Below are positions 1-7,189 of a stretch of 35,682 nucleotides of DNA, piece after piece. Source of the stretch: Methanobacteriota archaeon (lineage in GTDB: Archaea; Thermoplasmatota; Thermoplasmata; Thermoplasmatales; Aciduliprofundaceae). The position numbers and the translations under genes are program-made. Where the stretch lies: NCBI GenBank assembly GCA_013154005.1, contig JAADDK010000048.1, positions 1 to 35,682 on the forward strand, read 5' to 3'. Each line of letters starts with the position of its first letter. The stretch's first letter is position 1. The notes under the pieces were generated by a model. That model had not been told where the DNA came from and searched no databases. It saw only the letters and a program-made list of their open reading frames with translations.

Positions 1-58
1 ACGATTCATAATCCTTAATGCTCTCTTTTATTTATACTTGATTTGCATACTCCTCTTG

Positions 59-544
59 ATGTGCACCCGGATGAATTACGTACTTCAGAAGTTTGACGAG
101 CTGCCCGAGGAAAAACTCAAATCGCTATGGCTGGAACTGGTTCAAGATGAAGAAGGTGCTGACCTCAACATCGTACCCTCCGAGGAAAATGCCAGCAGAT
201 GGCTCAAATTTGTCAAAAACATCGTTTCTGCCAAAAAGGGCAACTTGGTTGCGGCGCGCGTTGATGAAGCAATTTGCGGATACATATTCTACTCGTGGAA
301 CTCTTCCCCGTTGGAGACAAGGAAAAAGGTGGGAATGATTTATGACCTGTACGTTGTACCTGAGTTCAGAAATAGAGGGCTCGGCACCGCGTTGCTGCAA
401 TATGCGTTAAATGATATGCAGAGCAATGGCGCGCAGCTCGTGCGTCTCACCGTGCTAAGTAATAACAAAAAGGCAATTTCACTGTACAGAAAACTCGGAT
501 TTGCGGAAAGGCTGAAATCGATGGAGTTATCGCTCCAAAATTAA
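59..544 (+). CDS. GNAT-family N-acetyltransferase
   Basis: Transfers an acetyl group from acetyl-CoA to an unknown amine; the substrate cannot be read from sequence. The acetyl-CoA binding motif A is clear in the C-terminal half: a beta strand (YDLYVVPEF) followed by RNRGLGTALL, then a helix and the SLYRKLGF ending typical of the family. Length (about 160 aa) is normal for a single GNAT domain. The start at 59 is chosen because a TATA-like TTTATACT lies at 31-38, about 25 nt upstream, which would give a leaderless mRNA; ATG at 71 (MNYVLQKF) is equally plausible as the protein start. It is followed after 24 bp by the alcohol dehydrogenase. The family is certain, the substrate unknown. Confidence 0.88.
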   Translation: MCTRMNYVLQKFDELPEEKLKSLWLELVQDEEGADLNIVPSEENASRWLKFVKNIVSAKKGNLVAARVDEAICGYIFYSWNSSPLETRKKVGMIYDLYVVPEFRNRGLGTALLQYALNDMQSNGAQLVRLTVLSNNKKAISLYRKLGFAERLKSMELSLQN

Positions 545-568
545 TATGTGCGACGCGTATTACCCTTT

Positions 569-1579
569 ATGAAAGCATGGGTGGTGGAAGAACAGAAGCA
601 AATCACTGAAAGACCGCTTAAAATGAAGAATTTACCGGTGCCAGAACCAAAGGAGAGAGAGATAAGAGTGCGTGTTACGCACTGTGGCATATGCCGCACG
701 GACCTGCACATTGCGGAGGGAGATATACCGCTTTCAAAAAAGCCGGTTATCCCGGGGCACGAGGTTGTGGGCGTGGTGGATGATGTGGGCGCGAATGCAA
801 AAAGATTCAGTGCAGGCGACAGAGTGGGTATCTCCTGGCTCAATTCTACCTGCGGTTCGTGCAAGTACTGCACCCGCGGTGATGAAAATTATTGCCCGCA
901 TATAAAGCGCACCGGCTACGATGTGGATGGTGGATTTGCAGAGTACGTGCTGGTTCACGAAGACTATGCGTTTGATTTGCGAAATATCAACCTCGCGTCT
1001 GAGGAGCTTGCGCCTATTATGTGTCCCGGCATCACCGGCCATTACGCGTTTCGCATATCCGAAGTGCGGCCCGGTGAAAAGCTGGGCATGCTGGGGTTCG
1101 GGCCAACCGCATATTATATACTCAAAGTGGCAAAAAGCATGGATATTGAGGTTTACATCAGCACTCGCAGCGAGGAGCATAAAAGAATAGCCAAAGAGCA
1201 CGGTGCCGACTGGGTGGGAAACTTGGCGCATGAGGATTTTCCACATAAAGTGGACGCGTTCATATTCTTTCCCACTGCGGGCGCACTTGTTGAAAGAGCA
1301 CTGCAAAACACCGTGCCTGCGGGCACTCTGGTGCTGGGCGCGGTGACCATGAGCCCGATTACCATCTCAAATTACACTGCAAACCTCTGGGGTCGAAAAA
1401 TAAAAACGGTGTATCAGGTCCGTAGAGATTATGGCGTAGAGTTTTTGAAGATTGCAGAGCGTTTAAACGTTTCCATAGACAAGGAGATTGTGAGTTTTGA
1501 AGAGGTGCCCGATGCAATGCTGCGCCTGAAAGAAGGAAATATAGATGGTATGGTGCAGGTTATAGACTTTTCACTTTAA
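569..1579 (+). CDS. Zinc-dependent alcohol dehydrogenase (MDR superfamily)
   Basis: NAD(P)-dependent oxidation of alcohols or reduction of aldehydes, probably cytoplasmic. The catalytic zinc site is shown by CGICRTDLH near residue 40 and GHEVVG near 63. The structural zinc lobe is complete (CGSCKYCTRGDENYC, four cysteines). The coenzyme domain starts at LGMLGFGPTAYY, where the usual GxGxxG is degenerate (GFGPTA). About 336 aa is normal. ATG 569 (MKAWVVEE) is preferred over ATG 548 because it matches the family N-terminus and a TTAATATG box lies 25 nt upstream inside the intergenic gap. The stop overlaps the convergent ferredoxin-like gene by 4 bp. In a peptide fermenter it could dispose of reductant by reducing aldehydes; that role is inference. 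Confidence 0.9.
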   Translation: MKAWVVEEQKQITERPLKMKNLPVPEPKEREIRVRVTHCGICRTDLHIAEGDIPLSKKPVIPGHEVVGVVDDVGANAKRFSAGDRVGISWLNSTCGSCKYCTRGDENYCPHIKRTGYDVDGGFAEYVLVHEDYAFDLRNINLASEELAPIMCPGITGHYAFRISEVRPGEKLGMLGFGPTAYYILKVAKSMDIEVYISTRSEEHKRIAKEHGADWVGNLAHEDFPHKVDAFIFFPTAGALVERALQNTVPAGTLVLGAVTMSPITISNYTANLWGRKIKTVYQVRRDYGVEFLKIAERLNVSIDKEIVSFEEVPDAMLRLKEGNIDGMVQVIDFSL

Positions 1580-1980
1580 CTTTTAGGATTATTTCTAACA
1601 AATTTTTCTTTATGCTCTTCGCGAAATACAAATTTTAGCCCGTATCTTTTCTTAAACGGAAGCTTTAATGTGTTGTACAGCAATACAAATCCCGGGTGTT
1701 TTATCTCCACACCTGCGGGTTTTAGAGCACCTGTGGGACACGCTTCCACGCATATATTGCATCTCCTGCACAGCTCAGGGTGCGCCATAACAGGTCTTCG
1801 CCGGGGTGCGTATTTGAACCCGAACATGCTCACTTTCATCTCTTTCACGGTCCATATCTTGTCTCCGAACGGACAGGCAGAGATGCACTCTTCTCCACCT
1901 CCACAAAGTGGATAATAAATATGCAGCGGTGCATTTTTCTGCAAATTCTCAAATTCACGCCAGTCGGGTGGCTCAGGCAT
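1576..1980 (-). CDS. Ferredoxin-like two-cluster iron-sulfur protein
   Basis: Electron-transfer or cluster-carrying protein of about 134 aa. The second cluster motif is complete: C71, C74, C77 and C81 followed by Pro (CRRCNICVEACP). The first motif has C26, C32 and C36-Pro, but the position of the second cysteine of CxxCxxCxxxCP is glycine (C-GGGEE-C), which in ferredoxins usually means a [3Fe-4S] or altered cluster. A basic tail follows (KLPFKKRYGLKF). ATG 1980 is chosen; a TTG at 2016 would add 12 residues and overlap the upstream dacZ stop. It lies directly downstream of dacZ on the same strand, so co-transcription is likely, though no functional link is known. Confidence 0.8.
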   Translation of the reverse strand: MPEPPDWREFENLQKNAPLHIYYPLCGGGEECISACPFGDKIWTVKEMKVSMFGFKYAPRRRPVMAHPELCRRCNICVEACPTGALKPAGVEIKHPGFVLLYNTLKLPFKKRYGLKFVFREEHKEKFVRNNPKS

Positions 1981-2012
1981 AATCCGGCATGAGTGCGCGA
2001 ATAAAAATATTT

Positions 2013-2807
2013 TCAAAAACTGGGCAACTCGTAAATTTTCTGACCATGGCGATACACGCGAATCAGGCCCTCACTCGCCACCACGAACCCGATGGCATTG
2101 GTTATCGAAGTTATGGACTTGGCGGCCAGATGCCTGCCGCCACCCAGGTCATGCGGCCCATCGACGCTCAGATTTTTTATATACACTCCACACGCGGTTA
2201 CGTATCCCATCTCATCGACCAGCGTGGCACCGTCCATGGTGGCAAATTCGCGGAGAGTGTCAAAGTTCGCAGAGTTGCGTATATCTCTGCTCTTCATATC
2301 CAGCGACCGGATGGGATTGGCTATTCTGTGTATAACATTATCTTCAACTGCCCGAAGGTCGCCAACCACAAAAAGCGCGCCTGCAGGAAAGCCCTCGCGG
2401 CCCTTGCGAATTATGTCCATGGACAGGCGAATTATGCCCTCTGTGAGTTTTGGGTTCAGCCTATCGCTCAGCGCGGAGATCAGAGAAGGATAGCCCAGTT
2501 CCGACATATCCAGCGAAATTTCGTATCGTTCACCACGTTTTTGAAAAAGTACCAGCACGCGGTCATCGGGCTCAATTTCGGATATGTTCAAAAGATAAAG
2601 TATGAAATTTTTCACCACTTCCAGACTCTCAATGTCTGGAAAGTTACGTGCATTTGCGGGAAATCTCTTTATGTTGGGTTTGAGCAGAAACTCTCTTCTA
2701 ACGGCCCTGTTTTGAGGGTACACCAGGATTAGCCCCGGATGGTCTATGTACTCTACCGCAAGCTTCTCCGGGTCATCACCCATAATCAATATCTTATCAT
2801 ACTCCAC
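2013..2807 (-). CDS. dacZ: Diadenylate cyclase (c-di-AMP synthase), DacZ type
   Basis: Condenses two ATP into the second messenger c-di-AMP. The DAC (DisA_N) domain fills the C-terminal half: FVVGD at 146-150, the catalytic DGA at 192-194 (MDGATLVDEMGY), and GGRHLAAKSIT at 223-233, the archaeal counterpart of the RHR motif. The N-terminal half (about 100 aa) is the archaeal-specific extension seen in soluble DacZ proteins. No membrane segment is present, unlike bacterial CdaA. The GTG start is supported by a TTTAAATA box at about 2829-2836, 25 nt upstream, giving a leaderless mRNA. About 265 aa fits the family. In other euryarchaea c-di-AMP is linked to osmotic and potassium control; that role here is inference. 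Confidence 0.9.
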   Translation of the reverse strand: MEYDKILIMGDDPEKLAVEYIDHPGLILVYPQNRAVRREFLLKPNIKRFPANARNFPDIESLEVVKNFILYLLNISEIEPDDRVLVLFQKRGERYEISLDMSELGYPSLISALSDRLNPKLTEGIIRLSMDIIRKGREGFPAGALFVVGDLRAVEDNVIHRIANPIRSLDMKSRDIRNSANFDTLREFATMDGATLVDEMGYVTACGVYIKNLSVDGPHDLGGGRHLAAKSITSITNAIGFVVASEGLIRVYRHGQKIYELPSF

Positions 2808-2831
2808 AATGCCGCATAGATATACAGATAT

Positions 2832-3458
2832 TTAAATCTTTGACTCATGGTTCAGTATCTTCCGCATTTTCTCCTCAAGGTTGCGATTCATTGTTGCTAT
2901 TGTTATCTCTCCTCTGGTCTTCTCCACCAGCGCCCGCGCCATGTCCTGTTTCTGCTTGATAGGCACCAGCCCGGACGGATAATTGAATAGCATTAACATC
3001 TCGTAGAGCTTCTCCATCATGCTCAAATCCCGCTCTGCCCGGGTAAAATCACCATTTCGCAGTGATTCCAGCACCTCTCTCCGCAGCTCGCCCACAAGGT
3101 CCCCCGCACCGAGAAGATACGCTCCTGGATTCACGTTCAGTTCCTGATGTCCCGGCAGCTCGCCGCTCTGCAAATAATGATACAGAAGCATTGCTTCCAC
3201 ATACTCCTGCAGGGCATTTTGCACAAATCCCGCGTAGAATAAGTCAGGGTACTCATTCAGAAGTAAACTTTTGAGGTGCCATACTTCCTCTTTGATTTTT
3301 CTCAGCGCTTCCATGCACTCTTCCCGGCGATGCAGTTTCATTATAATCTCAGAGGCCACGCGTATTATTTCTCTGGACGATTTAATTGCGATTTCTCGCA
3401 CAGAATCCTTATCATCAAGCTCCGATTCTATCGCCTTTGCAATCTCGCCGAGTTCCAT
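2832..3458 (-). CDS. Translin-family RNA-binding protein
   Basis: An all-helical 208-aa protein matching archaeal translin-family proteins (COG2178 type). The pattern is long amphipathic helices with the conserved segments SSREIIRVASEIIMKLHR and YAGFVQNALQEYVEAMLLYHYL, then GAYLLGAGDLVGELRREVLESLRNGD and a final helix with MEKLYEMLMLFNYP. The equivalent eukaryotic proteins bind or cleave single-stranded RNA as octamers. No signal peptide is present. The ATG at 3458 has a TATA-like element (read on the minus strand) at about 3480-3487, consistent with a leaderless transcript. It is divergent from acdA, with an 81-bp shared promoter region holding separate boxes for each direction. Confidence 0.88.
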   Translation of the reverse strand: MELGEIAKAIESELDDKDSVREIAIKSSREIIRVASEIIMKLHRREECMEALRKIKEEVWHLKSLLLNEYPDLFYAGFVQNALQEYVEAMLLYHYLQSGELPGHQELNVNPGAYLLGAGDLVGELRREVLESLRNGDFTRAERDLSMMEKLYEMLMLFNYPSGLVPIKQKQDMARALVEKTRGEITIATMNRNLEEKMRKILNHESKI

Positions 3459-3539
3459 ACACTGGGCATAACTTTAAAGATTATATGCTTTTCCACAGCA
3501 CAGTGCAAATTCTTTAATCTCTGAAACGCATACCCCTGT

Positions 3540-4925
3540 ATGTTCTCAAAACTGTTTAACCCGGATAGCATCGCGGTGATTGGCGCATCGCATGACCCGC
3601 GCAAGATAGGGTACGTGGTTCTGAAAAATCTCGCATCGCACAATTATCGGGGCAGCGTGTATCCTGTAAACCCGAAAGGTGGCGAGATACTGGGATACAA
3701 AGTGTATAAAGATGTATCTGAGATTCCCGACGTGGACCTCAGCGTAATCACGCTTCCTGCGGGGCTCACTGTGAAAGTATTTGAAGATGTGGCGAAAAAA
3801 TCAAAGTTTATAATACCCATAGCGGGCGGCTTTGGCGAGCTGGGTCCGGAGGGTAAGAAGATGGAGCAGAAACTTTTAGAGATTGCGCAGAAATACGGTG
3901 CAAGAATAGTTGGTCCGAACACAGTGGGCATACTCATTCCCTCCACTGGCGTGAACACCGCGCTGATCGTGCCAGAACGGAGCCGCTTTCCGGAAGACGG
4001 TGTGCTATCATTCATCACGCAGAGCGGAGCGCTCGGGCTTCTCACAATGGACTCTTTCGCAATGTACGGAGTCGGCGTGCATGCGTTTGTGAATCTGGGC
4101 AATCGCGTTGACGTGAACGAAAACGAGCTGCTGCGATATTTTGGTGAGGACCCAGATACGAAAGCTGTGGTGCTCTACATTGAAAGTTTCCGCAACGGCA
4201 GAGAGTTTATGGAAATTGCAAAAGAGGTGTCAAAGAAGAAGGGAGTGGTGGTTCTCAAAGCAGGGCGCACTTCCCGTGGGGGCAAGGCGGCGAGCCTGCA
4301 CACGGGCGCGCTTGGCGGTAATGATGCTGTGGCAGATGGTGCGTTCAAGCAGTGTGGCGTGATACGTGCTTACAACGAGATAGAGCTTATGGACTACGGT
4401 CGTGCTCTTGCCTATGGAAAGCCTCTGAACGGAAAAAGAATAGCGGTTGTCACCTCTGCCGGCGGGGTGGGCGTGGTCACCACGGATTACATAGAGAGCA
4501 ACGTGCACGGCGTGGGACTCAAAATGGCAGAGCTCAGCGAGGAAATAAAAAGAAAAATCAAGGAAGAAATAGTGCCTTTTGCCTCTGCAGAGAATCCCGT
4601 GGATATGACCGCACAGGCAAGCGATGATGATTACGACGAGGTGCTTCGCGCACTCAACGAAGATCCGAACGTGGACGCCATTCTGGTTTACGCGCTTTTC
4701 CAGACTCCGCTCATATCCGAGAAACTCGTGGACATAATAGTGAAATGGCATAAAGATGGCGATAAGCCCATCGTGGTGGGCACCATAGGCAGTGAATTTG
4801 CGCTCAATATGTTCCGAAAATTTGAGAAAAACGCGGTGCCTGTGTATCCAACAATTGAGCGGGCTGTGAAAGCGCTTCGGGTGCTTTACGATCGCGGACG
4901 AATACTGAGGAGGTGGAACGAATGA
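3540..4925 (+). CDS. acdA: Acetyl-CoA synthetase (ADP-forming), alpha subunit
   Basis: Converts acetyl-CoA + ADP + Pi to acetate + CoA + ATP together with the beta subunit, the archaeal route for substrate-level ATP synthesis from acyl-CoA. Visible are the CoA-binding Rossmann domain at the N-terminus (FNPDSIAVIGASHDPRKIG), the first ligase/CoA domain (SFITQSGALG at 157-166), and the phosphorylated histidine loop ASLHTGALGG with H254. At 461 aa it is the separate alpha subunit, not the fused alpha-beta form. A TTTAATC box at about 3512-3518 lies 25 nt before the ATG, so the mRNA is probably leaderless. The stop codon overlaps the acdB start (ATGA). Confidence 0.95.
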   Translation: MFSKLFNPDSIAVIGASHDPRKIGYVVLKNLASHNYRGSVYPVNPKGGEILGYKVYKDVSEIPDVDLSVITLPAGLTVKVFEDVAKKSKFIIPIAGGFGELGPEGKKMEQKLLEIAQKYGARIVGPNTVGILIPSTGVNTALIVPERSRFPEDGVLSFITQSGALGLLTMDSFAMYGVGVHAFVNLGNRVDVNENELLRYFGEDPDTKAVVLYIESFRNGREFMEIAKEVSKKKGVVVLKAGRTSRGGKAASLHTGALGGNDAVADGAFKQCGVIRAYNEIELMDYGRALAYGKPLNGKRIAVVTSAGGVGVVTTDYIESNVHGVGLKMAELSEEIKRKIKEEIVPFASAENPVDMTAQASDDDYDEVLRALNEDPNVDAILVYALFQTPLISEKLVDIIVKWHKDGDKPIVVGTIGSEFALNMFRKFEKNAVPVYPTIERAVKALRVLYDRGRILRRWNE

Positions 4926-5542
4926 ACGAGTATGAAACAAAAATGCTGCTCAGGCGCTACGGAATAAAAGTGCCGGAGGGCAGGGTTGTGGAAAAGCTGG
5001 AAGATGTAGAATCTCTGAACCTTAAATATCCTCTCGTGGCAAAGGTGCTCAGCGAGAAAATACTGCACAAGAGCGATGTGGGCGGCGTTATTCTAAATAT
5101 TCAGAACAAAGACGAGGCGAAAAATGCATTTTTGAAAATACACGAAAAATTCAGCACACCCGTGCTGTTTGAAGAGATGGCCGGCGGCGGCGTGGAGCTC
5201 ATAATCGGCGTGCTTCGGGACCCATCATTCGGGCCGGCAATAATGTTCGGGCTTGGTGGGATATTCACAGAAGTGTATCGCGACGTCACGTTTCGGGTGC
5301 TTCCCATAACGGAAGCGGACGCATGGGACATGCTCGAAGACATTCGTGGCAGCAAGATTCTGAAAGGATATCGCGGGGTTAAAGTGAACCGTGAGGCCAT
5401 AGTGGATACGCTTCTTAAAATATCGCGGCTGGTAATGGATAACGGTGATAAAATAGAGGGCATGGACCTGAACCCGGTGCTCGCGGGAGAGAACGATTGC
5501 ATCGTGCTTGATGCAAAGCTCATAGAAGCTTCTCGGCAGTGA
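4922..5542 (+). CDS. acdB: Acetyl-CoA synthetase (ADP-forming), beta subunit
   Basis: ATP-grasp subunit that passes phosphate from the alpha-subunit histidine to ADP. Typical segments are YPLVAKVLSEKILHKSDVGGV, FEEMAGGGVELIIGVLRDPSFGP and MFGLGGIFTEVYRDVTFRV, then GMDLNPVLA near the end. About 206 aa is normal for the beta subunit. ATG 4922 is chosen over GTG 4913 because GAGGAGGTG at 4907-4915 is a good Shine-Dalgarno for it and it gives the ATGA overlap with acdA, pointing to translational coupling and equal subunit output. The 3' end overlaps the convergent DHH gene by 23 bp. Confidence 0.95.
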   Translation: MNEYETKMLLRRYGIKVPEGRVVEKLEDVESLNLKYPLVAKVLSEKILHKSDVGGVILNIQNKDEAKNAFLKIHEKFSTPVLFEEMAGGGVELIIGVLRDPSFGPAIMFGLGGIFTEVYRDVTFRVLPITEADAWDMLEDIRGSKILKGYRGVKVNREAIVDTLLKISRLVMDNGDKIEGMDLNPVLAGENDCIVLDAKLIEASRQ

Positions 5543-6359
5543 TGAGCAGAGCGTTTAGTATCGCTTCGGCATCGCCAACACACCCCAGCCCGGCGGCCTC
5601 CGGGTGCCCGCCGTAGGTGCACCCAAACTCTTTTGCCACTTTTTCAAATATATCAAGGAGATTTGCCTCTCTGCTTCGGGCAGATACGCGCACCTCCTCT
5701 TTTCTCTGGGAAGCCACAAACACCACGTCCGCTATTTCAATGAGATTCACGGCCACGGAGCTCTCGTGTGCGCTTACCATCGTGGCCGCAACTATTTTGG
5801 AGCCTTTTGTTCTGTACCTGACCCTCTGCATTCCCTTCATAATGGATATGCGCTCGCCAAAGTTGTGCGGAAAATCGAACATACTCACATACTCCGCGTA
5901 ATCTCCGTTGATGCGTGAATCTATATCTCTGACTATCTCGAAGGTGCGGGTGTTGGCGAATCTGAACCACCGTGTGTCGGTGATTATGCCGCCCATCAGC
6001 AAAATGTACACCCTGTCGTCGGGAGGTCGAATCTCAAATGTATCATACAGCAGCTCTGCGCATGAGGGATACGACGGATCAACATGTTTTTCCGGGGCGT
6101 CAATATTGTTGCTCGCGTGGTGATCGTAAACTATATCCACATGCACCTCCGAGAACCTGCCCAGCTGCTCCCTGCTGGCGGTGTCCACGGTGATAACCTT
6201 ATCCCACTGCCCGTCTACATCGTCTCGTATCTCAATGTTCAACTCGCGGGCAAGCTTCTTTGCAAATCTGTCCAGCCCGTCCGCAGCAAGCTCTGCATCA
6301 TACACAAACTTGAGAAAATAGGCAGAGGCAAGTGCGTCAAGGTCCGCATTTTTGTGCAT
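5520..6359 (-). CDS. DHH/DHHA1-family phosphoesterase (nanoRNase/pAp phosphatase-like)
   Basis: Metal-dependent phosphoesterase. Motifs in order: HKNADLDA at 2-9 (motif I), VDTA at 58-61, DHHASNN at 79-85 (the name-giving DHH), DTRWFRFANTRTF at 128-140, and the C-terminal DHHA1 signature YGGHPEAAGLG at 249-259. Size matches the NrnA-like group that degrades short oligonucleotides or pAp; the exact substrate is unknown. The first strand before motif I is odd: in-frame codons upstream of the ATG read T-I-N-L-I-L, just the strand expected, but contain no ATG, GTG or TTG start. It is last in the pcc1-pfdB-DHH operon, with 5 bp between the pfdB stop and this ATG. Confidence 0.87.
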   Translation of the reverse strand: MHKNADLDALASAYFLKFVYDAELAADGLDRFAKKLARELNIEIRDDVDGQWDKVITVDTASREQLGRFSEVHVDIVYDHHASNNIDAPEKHVDPSYPSCAELLYDTFEIRPPDDRVYILLMGGIITDTRWFRFANTRTFEIVRDIDSRINGDYAEYVSMFDFPHNFGERISIMKGMQRVRYRTKGSKIVAATMVSAHESSVAVNLIEIADVVFVASQRKEEVRVSARSREANLLDIFEKVAKEFGCTYGGHPEAAGLGCVGDAEAILNALLITAEKLL

Positions 6360-6364
6360 CAGAA

Positions 6365-6724
6365 TCAGGTTGATGGTGCGCCGCCTCCGTAGCGAGAGAA
6401 TTCTTCCTGTATCTCTTTCAATTTTTTCTCAAGCAGCTCCTGCTGTTTCAGCACGGTTTTAAGTCGCAGCTCAATCATCTCTTTGCTGTCTTCCAGCTCC
6501 TTTTTTATCTCATCTTTTGACTTAACACGCACCAGCAGAGTGCCCACGCTCTTGTATATGGGTGCGTCGTCATCCAATTTATCCAGCTCCTGCAAACTTT
6601 TTTCCGTCTCTTTGAGCGTAACTTCCAGCTGATATCTCTGATTCAGAATAGCCTCAAGCTCGCCCTGAAGCCGCTGTGCCTGCTCCAGCTTCTCTTTAAG
6701 ATACGGATTCAAACTAACTGCCAT
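6365..6724 (-). CDS. pfdB: Prefoldin beta subunit
   Basis: Beta subunit of the hexameric archaeal chaperone that captures unfolded proteins and hands them to the thermosome, which is also encoded in this window. The 119-aa sequence is two long coiled-coil helices joined by a short hairpin (APIYKSVGTLLVRVKSKDEIKKEL), which is the beta-class pattern. The tail (SRYGGGAPST) is flexible. ATG 6724 is chosen over TTG 6730 because a GAGGTGA site sits 6 nt upstream (minus strand, around 6731-6737). The 5' end overlaps pcc1 by 11 bp, so the two are translationally linked. A pcc1-pfdB order is known in other euryarchaea. Confidence 0.92.
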   Translation of the reverse strand: MAVSLNPYLKEKLEQAQRLQGELEAILNQRYQLEVTLKETEKSLQELDKLDDDAPIYKSVGTLLVRVKSKDEIKKELEDSKEMIELRLKTVLKQQELLEKKLKEIQEEFSRYGGGAPST

Positions 6725-6956
6725 TATCAATCACCTCTTCTATATCCAGCGCCAGCGAGAGCCAGCGCATGTACGAGTTCAGCGCCGCCCTGAGCGCGTG
6801 CAGGTCCGAAGCGCGAATTTTTATTTCGAATCCTTCGTTAATGCTCATCGTAATCTGCGTTCTGGGAATCTCGCGTTCACCTTCCACGCTGAGAGCCCGA
6901 TGCAACCGCTCACACACACTGCGGGGCGCGTCCACTCGCACTACAATTTCCTGCAC
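6714..6956 (-). CDS. pcc1: KEOPS complex subunit Pcc1
   Basis: Small dimerising subunit of KEOPS, which makes the t6A modification on ANN-decoding tRNAs. The 80-aa protein shows the family hallmarks: an N-terminal strand (EIVVRVDAPRSVCERLHRAL), a middle strand (FEIKIRASDLHALRAALNSYMRWL) with the conserved DLxALRAALNSYxRW, and a short acidic tail. GTG at 6956 is the start because a TTTATA box (minus strand, about 6976-6983) lies 25 nt upstream, implying a leaderless mRNA. It leads the pcc1-pfdB-DHH operon. Other KEOPS genes are not in the window. Confidence 0.9.
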   Translation of the reverse strand: MQEIVVRVDAPRSVCERLHRALSVEGEREIPRTQITMSINEGFEIKIRASDLHALRAALNSYMRWLSLALDIEEVIDNGS

Positions 6957-7131
6957 GGTGGTGTATCATAATTCTGTATAAAGATATTTTCTTTTCGCCA
7001 CGCTTCTGTTGAAGGCACTTTTTTAACGAAAAACTTTTAAGCAGATATGAACTTCAATAATTGTAAATTTCAGTAACATCACATTAATTGCGAAAATCGT
7101 CAAAATCCCCTCGTCTTTTTTTCAGCAAAGA

Positions 7132-7181
7132 TTAATATTCTCCAATGCCATTCCCCCCTGCCTGATAAGGCAAAAAGGAGG
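7132..7181 (+). promoter_or_regulatory. gdhA promoter, 5' hairpin and strong Shine-Dalgarno
   Basis: A TTAATATT box at 7132-7139 would place transcription start near 7160. There TGCCT-GATA-AGGCA (7159-7172) can form a 5-bp stem with a 4-nt loop, followed at once by AAAAGGAGGT (7172-7181), 8 nt before the ATG. The mRNA would therefore begin with a small hairpin directly before a near-perfect ribosome site, unlike the leaderless genes around it. The rest of the 233-bp gap (6957-7131) holds the pcc1 promoter and otherwise nothing I can name. Confidence 0.5.
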
Positions 7182-7189
7182 TAATAAAT

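Noticed and set aside
1989-2732. A 247-residue open frame on the plus strand opposite dacZ
   Set aside because: The minus strand encodes a clear diadenylate cyclase; the plus frame has no recognisable pattern.
7159-7172. The gdhA leader hairpin as a riboswitch
   Set aside because: A 14-nt stem-loop is too small for any ligand-binding aptamer; a stability or start-site role is more reasonable.
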